DNA from: Nitriliruptoraceae bacterium
Lineage (GTDB): Bacteria > Actinomycetota > Nitriliruptoria > Nitriliruptorales > Nitriliruptoraceae
Assembly: GCA_007134165.1 (NCBI GenBank)
Contig: SLLJ01000130.1
Location: 1 to 12,720, forward strand
Direction: 5' to 3'
DNA length: 12,720 nt
The position numbers and the translations under genes were made by a program. Below are positions 1 to 9,763 of this stretch, piece by piece. The stretch's first letter is position 1; every line of letters begins with the position of its first letter. The notes below the pieces were generated by a model. It was not told where the DNA came from. It saw only the letters and a program-made list of their open reading frames with translations, and did not search any database.

Positions 1-1
1 C

Positions 2-32
2 ACCCGACCGACCCCCCACCCGACCGACCCCC
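2..32. repeat. Short tandem repeat, two copies of a 15-16 bp unit
   Basis: Two adjacent copies of an ACCCGACCGACCCCC unit (2-17 and 18-32) sit directly downstream of the stop codon of the leftward small membrane-protein gene. The array may continue beyond the left edge. It has no spacer structure, so it is not a CRISPR. The role is unknown; it may be simple slippage in a G/C-rich 3' flank. Confidence 0.6.
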
Positions 33-41
33 GGCCCCGAC

Positions 42-323
42 TCAGCCGTCGCGACGCCCCCGCCCGCGGCGAACCTCGAGCCACCGGCCACCGACGGCGA
101 CCGCCGGCACGATGGCCGCGCCCGCCACCAGCGCGACCACCAGGTCCCAGCCCCGGATCACGGCGGCCCCCGCCCCGATCAGCACCCCGAAGGGGACCAT
201 CGCCAGCGGGATGCGTCGGCCACGCCCCTGCTCGGTGAGCGTGCGCTGGGTGAGGGTGGCGCCGATGGCACCAAGCGCGAGCAGCGCCAGCCCGACCGCC
301 AGCACCAGCGGGTCCTGGGTCAT
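42..323 (-). CDS. Small three-helix membrane protein of unknown function (93 aa)
   Basis: I do not recognise this family. The 93-residue product has three hydrophobic stretches, at about residues 5-24, 38-56 and 60-79. They are separated by a short basic loop (QRTLTEQGRGRR, about 26-37) and followed by a strongly basic C-terminus (RRGRGRR). By the positive-inside rule the loop and the tail would face the cytoplasm, which is awkward for three helices unless one of them is re-entrant or peripheral. Support for a real gene: a good Shine-Dalgarno GGGAGG (331-336 on + coordinates) lies 7 nt before the ATG, the hydrophobic pattern is consistent, and the gene is divergent from the transporter operon with a shared intergenic region. 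It could be an accessory protein for the neighbouring transporter, but nothing in the sequence shows that. Confidence 0.65.
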   Translation of the reverse strand: MTQDPLVLAVGLALLALGAIGATLTQRTLTEQGRGRRIPLAMVPFGVLIGAGAAVIRGWDLVVALVAGAAIVPAVAVGGRWLEVRRGRGRRDG

Positions 324-330
324 GGCGCAT

Positions 331-336
331 CCTCCC
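331..336 (-). promoter_or_regulatory. Ribosome binding site of the 93-aa membrane protein
   Basis: Read on the minus strand this is GGGAGG, 7 nt upstream of the ATG at 323. It decides the start over the nearby out-of-frame ATG at 330-328. It overlaps a 10-bp palindrome (CTCCCGGGAG, 332-341) that could partly hide the site in the transcript. Confidence 0.6.
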
Positions 337-357
337 GGGAGCGGCGTCCCGACCCCC

Positions 358-379
358 GCCAGGGTACGCGTAGCCTGGC
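358..379. promoter_or_regulatory. 22-bp near-perfect palindrome, candidate operator between divergent genes
   Basis: The dyad reads GCCAGG, G, TACGCGTA, G, CCTGGC. Ten of the eleven positions in each half are complementary, the only mismatch being the pair 364/373. It is centred between 368 and 369, ends 33 bp before the transporter ATG (413), and starts 34 bp upstream of the divergent ATG (323). The position and symmetry fit a dimeric repressor or activator controlling both genes. No convincing -35/-10 pair could be assigned, so the promoters themselves are not annotated. The regulator is not encoded in the window. Confidence 0.5.
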
Positions 380-412
380 ACGACCCCCTCCCCCCGGTTC
401 GGGCCCAGCATC

Positions 413-1993
413 ATGCTCAGTCGTGTGCTCGTCGAGCAGCCACTCGTCGCCCTGTTCCTCGTCCTGGCGGCGGGTACGGCGCTGGGTGCGGTCCGTTTCG
501 GGGGGATCAGCGCCGGCCCGGCCGGTGCCCTGTTCGCCGGCCTGGCGCTGTCCGCGGTGCGGCCAGAGGTCGCCGAGGTGGTTCCGGCCCTGCTCGGCAC
601 CCTCGGGCTGACCCTGTTCGCCTACACCATCGGGCTGGCCGGCGGCCCGTCCTTCTTCTCCGGCCTGGCCCGCCATGCCCCGCTGATGGGCCTGGCCGCC
701 CTGGCGATTCTCGCGGTCGCCGTGGTCGCGCACCTGGCCGGGGCCGCACTCGGGCTGGATGCCGGCGAGATCGCCGGGGTGTACGCCGGCGCCATGACCA
801 ACACCCCGGGGCTGGCCGCCGCGGTGACCGAGGTCGGCACCCCCGAGCCGGTGGTCGGCTACTCGCTGGCCTACCCCTACGGCGTGCTCGGGGTCATCGC
901 CACGATCGTGCTCACCCAGCGCCTGGCCGCCTGGCGACCCAGCCGGGAGGACCGCGAACCACCGCAGCCCTCGGCCTACCTGACCATCGAGGTGACCCGG
1001 GCGGGACTGCCGCTGCTGGCCGAGCTGACCACGACCGAGGACGGGGCCACGCTGGTGTTCACCCGGGTGCGCCGCGCCGGACACGAGCGCACCCCAGAGG
1101 CGGAGCTGGCCCCCGAACCCGGCGACCTGCTGACGGTGGTCGGCCCCCGCGGTCCGCTGCAGCGCTTCGCCGAGCGGATCGGGCGGGTGGCCGACGACGA
1201 CTTGCCGCTGGACCGCCATCAGGTCGACTTCGCCCGGATCGTGCTGTCCAACCGGCGCTACGCGGGAGCACGGGTGGCCGAGCTCGGCCTGGAGCGCTTC
1301 GAGGCCGTGGCCGGGTTCGTTCGCCGCGGCGACGTGGACCTGGTCGCCCGGCCGGACCTGGTAGTCGAGCTCGGCGACCGCATCCGGGTGGTCGCGCCCC
1401 GAGAGCGGCTGGACGAGGTCACCGCCGAGCTCGGCGACTCCGAACGGGCGGTGGTGGTCGCCGACCCGATCGGCTTCACCCTCGGCCTGCTGCTGGGGTT
1501 GGCGGTCGGCCTGATCCCGCTGCCGCTGCCGGGAACCACGCTGCAGCTGGGTACGGCCGCCGCACCGCTGCTGGTGGGGCTCGGTCTCGGACGGCTCGGA
1601 CGCACCGGACCGGTCGTCTGGCAGCTGCCCTACGCCACCAACCAGAGCCTGCGCCAGCTCGGTGCGCTGCTGTTCCTCGGCACCGTCGGTCTCGGCGCCG
1701 GCCCGGACCTGGCCACCGCGTTGACCACGGCCCGCAGCCTGCGGCTGCTGGTGCTCGGCCTGCTGGTCACCACCCTGGCCGCCGTGGCGCTGGTCGCCAT
1801 CGGCCGGTCCATGGGCCTGGGCGCTGCCCGGCTGGCCGGAACACTCGCCGGCGCCCAGAACCAGCCCGCGATCCTGTCCTTCGCGGTCGACCGCTTCGAG
1901 GGCGACGACCGCGTCAACCTGGCCTATGCCCTGCTGTTCCCACCGACCTTCGTGGCCAAGATCCTCGCTGCGCAGGTCCTGGCCGGCCTGTGA
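413..1993 (+). CDS. AspT/YidE/YbjL-type transporter with two TrkA-C domains
   Basis: The 526-residue protein has the layout of the aspartate:alanine exchanger superfamily: a membrane half (about 8-172), two soluble TrkA-C/RCK_C domains (about 185-262 and 268-345), then a second membrane half (about 348-526). Each membrane half carries the family's duplicated signature: GAMTNTPGL at 126-134 and GAQNQPAIL at 480-488. The length matches the family (about 540-560). Known members exchange amino or dicarboxylic acids or are uncharacterised; the substrate cannot be read here. The RCK_C domains suggest gating by a cytoplasmic ligand. It heads an operon and is followed after 8 nt by copper-delivery genes, so a link to copper or oxidase assembly is possible but is inference. 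The ATG at 413 is used; no clear Shine-Dalgarno precedes it, and the next in-frame candidate is a GTG four codons on. Confidence 0.88.
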   Translation: MLSRVLVEQPLVALFLVLAAGTALGAVRFGGISAGPAGALFAGLALSAVRPEVAEVVPALLGTLGLTLFAYTIGLAGGPSFFSGLARHAPLMGLAALAILAVAVVAHLAGAALGLDAGEIAGVYAGAMTNTPGLAAAVTEVGTPEPVVGYSLAYPYGVLGVIATIVLTQRLAAWRPSREDREPPQPSAYLTIEVTRAGLPLLAELTTTEDGATLVFTRVRRAGHERTPEAELAPEPGDLLTVVGPRGPLQRFAERIGRVADDDLPLDRHQVDFARIVLSNRRYAGARVAELGLERFEAVAGFVRRGDVDLVARPDLVVELGDRIRVVAPRERLDEVTAELGDSERAVVVADPIGFTLGLLLGLAVGLIPLPLPGTTLQLGTAAAPLLVGLGLGRLGRTGPVVWQLPYATNQSLRQLGALLFLGTVGLGAGPDLATALTTARSLRLLVLGLLVTTLAAVALVAIGRSMGLGAARLAGTLAGAQNQPAILSFAVDRFEGDDRVNLAYALLFPPTFVAKILAAQVLAGL

Positions 1994-2001
1994 GGACCCC
2001 C

Positions 2002-2541
2002 ATGCCCCCGTCGCTCCCCCGCCCCCACCGCCCGCCGCGAGTTGCCACGCTCGTCCTGCTGGCCGCCGTGGGCGCGGCGGCCGCACTCCTGGGCGGCTGC
2101 GGACCCGGGGGCGAGCCCGACCTGGTCGTCGGCCGCGCACAGGCCTCGGTCCCGATCGCCGGTGCCTCGCAGGTGGTGGTCGACGTCACCAACCACGGCG
2201 ACGGCGACGACCGGCTGGTGGGCGCGGAGACCGACGTGGCGCTGGATGTCGAGCTGCACCTGACCGAGATCGCCGACGGCCGGGCCACCATGACCACGCT
2301 GCAGGAGATCGACGTGCCCGCCGGCGAGCGGGTCCGGTTCCGGCCCGGGGCGCTGCACCTGATGCTGGTGCTCCCGGACGAGACCGTGGTGGCAGGCGGT
2401 ACCTTCGACCTGCGCCTGAGCTTCGCGCGCTCCGAGGACCTCACCGTCCCCGTGGAGGTGGTCGACCTGCTCGACCTGGTCGAGTCGGCCGACGCCGAGG
2501 ACCTCGCGGACCCCGACGCCGGAGGCACCGACGCCGGATGA
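2002..2541 (+). CDS. PCuAC family periplasmic/extracytoplasmic copper chaperone, lipoprotein
   Basis: The 179-residue product is a copper(I) chaperone of the PCuAC (DUF461) family, which donates copper to Sco and to the CuA site of cytochrome c oxidase. The family signature H-x10-M-x21-H-x-M is present exactly: H86, M97, H119 and M121. The N-terminus is basic (to R13), then a hydrophobic stretch (14-30), then a lipobox LGGC with C33 as the lipidated residue, so the mature protein is anchored outside the cytoplasmic membrane. The C-terminal 25 residues are acidic and Ala/Gly-rich, probably disordered. The ATG at 2002 is preceded by GAGG (1992-1995), which overlaps the transporter stop. Its own stop overlaps the next ATG (ATGA, 2538-2541), indicating translational coupling to the Sco gene, the expected partner. 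Confidence 0.92.
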   Translation: MPPSLPRPHRPPRVATLVLLAAVGAAAALLGGCGPGGEPDLVVGRAQASVPIAGASQVVVDVTNHGDGDDRLVGAETDVALDVELHLTEIADGRATMTTLQEIDVPAGERVRFRPGALHLMLVLPDETVVAGGTFDLRLSFARSEDLTVPVEVVDLLDLVESADAEDLADPDAGGTDAG

Positions 2542-3191
2542 CGACCCCCACCCCCTCCCACCTGCTCGCCCTGCTCGCGCTGCTGATGGCGCTGGCGGCC
2601 TCGGCCTGCGCGCCCTCGACCTCGACGGCGGCGGTGTCACGAGGGCTGGAAACCCAGCCCGACGGCTGGCGGGGGCTGCCGCTCGACGTCGAACGCACCA
2701 TGCCCGACGTGACGCTGCTCGACACCGACGACCGCCCCGTCGAGCTCGCCGCACGCACCGCCGGCAGCCCGACGTTGCTGTTCTTCGGCTACACCTCCTG
2801 CCCCGACATCTGCCCGGTACACCTCTCGGCGATCGCCTCGGCGATGCGCGACGCCGGCGTGAGCACCAGCGACCTCGACGTGGTGTTCGTGTCGGTCGAC
2901 CCCGAGCGCGACACCCCCGAGCGCATCGAGGAGTGGCTGAGCTACTTCGACCGCGGCTTCGTCGGGCTGCACGAGGACCTCGAGGTGGTCGAGGTGGCGC
3001 TGGCGGCCCTGGATCTGCCCGGACCCATCGTCGAGGGCCCGGATCCCCGCGGCGAAGGTGATCTCATCGGCCATCCGGCGCAGGTGATCGGGTTCGACGC
3101 CGAGGGCAACGCCCGGCGGGTGTGGCCCTTCGGCGCCCGACGGGCAGACTGGATCTCGGATCTGCCCCTGATCGTGGAGCAGTGGTCGTGA
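2538..3191 (+). CDS. sco: Sco1/SenC/PrrC-type copper/thiol protein, lipoprotein
   Basis: The 217-residue thioredoxin-fold protein belongs to the SCO1/SenC family, which inserts copper into, or reduces the cysteines of, the CuA site of cytochrome c oxidase subunit II. The copper-binding triad is complete: C88-P-D-I-C92 (CxxxC) and H179 (in LIGHPAQ). The family motif SVDPERDTP lies at 119-127. The N-terminus has a hydrophobic stretch (about 9-22) ending at C24. The local sequence ASAC is a weak lipobox (Ala rather than Leu at -3), so lipidation is likely but less certain than for the PCuAC protein. The ATG at 2538 overlaps the previous stop as ATGA; GGAGG (2521-2525) lies 12 nt upstream. The 3' end overlaps the CtaG start as GTGA. 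Coupling to both neighbours supports a shared role in oxidase copper loading. Confidence 0.93.
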   Translation: MTTPTPSHLLALLALLMALAASACAPSTSTAAVSRGLETQPDGWRGLPLDVERTMPDVTLLDTDDRPVELAARTAGSPTLLFFGYTSCPDICPVHLSAIASAMRDAGVSTSDLDVVFVSVDPERDTPERIEEWLSYFDRGFVGLHEDLEVVEVALAALDLPGPIVEGPDPRGEGDLIGHPAQVIGFDAEGNARRVWPFGARRADWISDLPLIVEQWS

Positions 3192-4108
3192 ATGTCGCCT
3201 GGTGGTGCTCGTCGACCGGCCAGGTGTGGGCCTGGCGCTACACCCCGTTCCTGGGCGTGTGGGTGCTGGCCGGGGGGCTGATCGGCGGCTACGTGCTCGC
3301 CCACCGCCGCACCGGCCACGACCTCGACCCGATCCTGACCCGACGCTTCGTGCTCGGGGTGCTCGCGGTGGTGGTGGTCAGCGAGTGGCCGATCGGGGCG
3401 CTGGGCGCGGGCTACCTCGCCTCGGTCGGGATGCTGCGCTACCTCACCTACACGTTCGTGGCCGCACCACTGCTGGTGGCCTCGCTGCCGGGCTGGATGG
3501 TGCGCCGAGCCGCCCCGACGGACACGCGCCGGGGCCGGGCCCTGGCGTTCGCGACCGCCTGGCCGGTCGCGCTGCTGGCGTTCAACAGCGTGATGTTCGG
3601 CACGCACCTGCCGCCGATCGTGGACGGGCTGAAGGTCTACCAGGCCGGCTCCTTCGCGCTCGACCTGCTGTGGCTGGGTGCCGCGGTGCTGTGGTGGTGG
3701 CCGGCGGTGCGCCCCGACGACGAGCCCGGGACGATCCGCGAGCCGATCCGGGCCTTCTACCTGTTCGCCTCCTCGGTGCTGATGTTCGTGCCGGCGGCGT
3801 TCCTGACCTTCGCGCCGCTGCCGTTGTACGGGCTGTACGAACTCGCACCCCCGTTGTGGCTCGGCTTCGACCCGACCTCCGATCAGCAGACCGCCGGGAT
3901 CATGATGAACGTCGGCGGTGGGCTGGTGCTGTGGGCGGTGATCACGGCACTGTTCTTCCGTTGGGCGACCAGCGAGCAGGCCGCGGACGCCAGCACGAAG
4001 CGCGCGCGCGACGACCGGGTACTGGCCCGCATCGAGGCGATGGCGACCGACGCGGGGGCCGATGACGACGACGCCCCGGATCCGCCCGTGCACGCAACGC
4101 CCATCTGA
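3188..4108 (+). CDS. ctaG: Divergent CtaG-like (caa3-type oxidase assembly) membrane protein
   Basis: The 306-residue multi-spanning membrane protein aligns by eye with the Caa3_CtaG family (PF09678), needed for assembly of caa3-type cytochrome oxidase and CuB. Supporting motifs are the region RRFVLGVLAVVVVSEWPIGA (52-71), the MLRYLTYTFVAAPLLVASLPGW segment (82-103), a tryptophan-rich helix near 168-171, and SDQQTAGIMMNVGGGLV (231-247), which matches the DQQlaGllMw signature. Unlike typical members, the first histidine cluster (usually HMxQH) is GMLRY at 81-85, and the later HxxEH-type cluster is SFALD at 155-159; only H140 of the usual set is evident. The C-terminal tail is charged and acidic. 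The GTG at 3188 is chosen: GGAG (3176-3179) stands 8 nt upstream and the start overlaps the Sco stop. GTG 3182 is too close to that site. Confidence 0.82.
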   Translation: MNVAWWCSSTGQVWAWRYTPFLGVWVLAGGLIGGYVLAHRRTGHDLDPILTRRFVLGVLAVVVVSEWPIGALGAGYLASVGMLRYLTYTFVAAPLLVASLPGWMVRRAAPTDTRRGRALAFATAWPVALLAFNSVMFGTHLPPIVDGLKVYQAGSFALDLLWLGAAVLWWWPAVRPDDEPGTIREPIRAFYLFASSVLMFVPAAFLTFAPLPLYGLYELAPPLWLGFDPTSDQQTAGIMMNVGGGLVLWAVITALFFRWATSEQAADASTKRARDDRVLARIEAMATDAGADDDDAPDPPVHATPI

Positions 4109-4136
4109 GGCGTCCGCGCGTCCAAGCAGGTGCCGG

Positions 4137-4184
4137 GGGCCGGATCGAGCCGCGGGGCTGAGCGCCGCCGCGGCCCGCCGGCCC
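4137..4184. terminator. Nested inverted repeat between convergent genes, candidate bidirectional terminator
   Basis: An outer stem GGGCCGG/CCGGCCC (4137-4143 with 4178-4184) encloses an inner stem GCCGCGG/CCGCGGC (4149-4155 with 4168-4174) and a 12-nt loop. It lies in the 95-bp gap between the 3' ends of the CtaG gene and the carboxylase gene. There is no T-tract on either side, as is common in high-GC actinobacteria, so termination is inferred from position and structure only. Confidence 0.45.
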
Positions 4185-4203
4185 GGGACCGCGTGGTCAG
4201 GGC

Positions 4204-9609
<5,406 letters not shown>

Positions 9610-9615
9610 GGTGAG

Positions 9616-9620
9616 CTCCC
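9616..9620 (-). promoter_or_regulatory. Ribosome binding site of the carboxylase-like gene
   Basis: On the minus strand this is GGGAG, 6 nt before the GTG at 9609. It supports that GTG over the out-of-frame ATG at 9605-9603 and shows that the protein is translated from its own site rather than coupled to the upstream synthase. Confidence 0.6.
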
Positions 9621-9665
9621 TGGTGGTGGGTTGTGACCCGCGCGGGCGGGCCGAGGGGTGGGACG

Positions 9666-9710
9666 ACGTCGCGGGCGGGTCACCGAGGGGTCGGTGCCCG
9701 CCCGCGACGT
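9666..9710 (-). terminator. Long GC-rich hairpin downstream of the polyketide synthase
   Basis: A 14-bp perfect stem (9666-9679 with 9697-9710), a single bulged base at 9680 and a further 6-bp stem (9681-9686 with 9691-9696) close on a GGGG tetraloop (+ strand). That gives 20 paired positions in all. It lies 53 nt beyond the synthase stop. No T-tract follows on the minus strand. It is probably a terminator or attenuator between synthase and carboxylase; a 3'-end stabilising or processing structure is the alternative. Confidence 0.6.
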
Positions 9711-9720
9711 GACGAGAGGT

Positions 9721-9756
9721 GGCGGCGGTCGTCCCCTCCCAAGGCCGACCGCCGCC
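9721..9756 (-). terminator. Second hairpin immediately after the synthase stop codon
   Basis: The arms GGCGGCGGTCG (9721-9731) and CGACCGCCGCC (9746-9756) form a perfect 11-bp stem with a 14-nt loop. It starts 7 nt after the synthase stop and is separated from the larger hairpin by 10 nt. Together they look like a tandem terminator or attenuator pair. The absence of a T-tract keeps the call tentative. Confidence 0.5.
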
Positions 9757-9763
9757 CCCGGTC

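Noticed and set aside
2..32. Left-edge repeat as part of a CRISPR array
   Set aside because: The units are 15-16 bp, directly adjacent and without spacers, and no cas gene is present.
112..2001. N-terminal extension of the PCuAC reading frame back to 112
   Set aside because: The upstream part is Arg/Pro/Gly-rich and overlaps the transporter in another frame. The ATG at 2002 has a Shine-Dalgarno and starts a proper lipoprotein signal peptide.
320..2140. 606-codon open frame on the minus strand opposite the transporter
   Set aside because: The composition is dominated by Gln, Gly, Arg and Ala with no membrane or domain pattern. The plus-strand frame matches the AspT family including both repeated signatures.
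1926..2537. N-terminal extension of the Sco reading frame back to 1926
   Set aside because: The extension runs through the PCuAC gene in another frame and would bury the signal peptide. The ATGA overlap at 2538 gives the expected secreted protein.
4003..4010. GCGCGCGC alternating run as a Z-DNA or regulatory signal
   Set aside because: It lies within the coding sequence of the CtaG-like protein's charged tail and is short enough to be expected by chance at this base composition.
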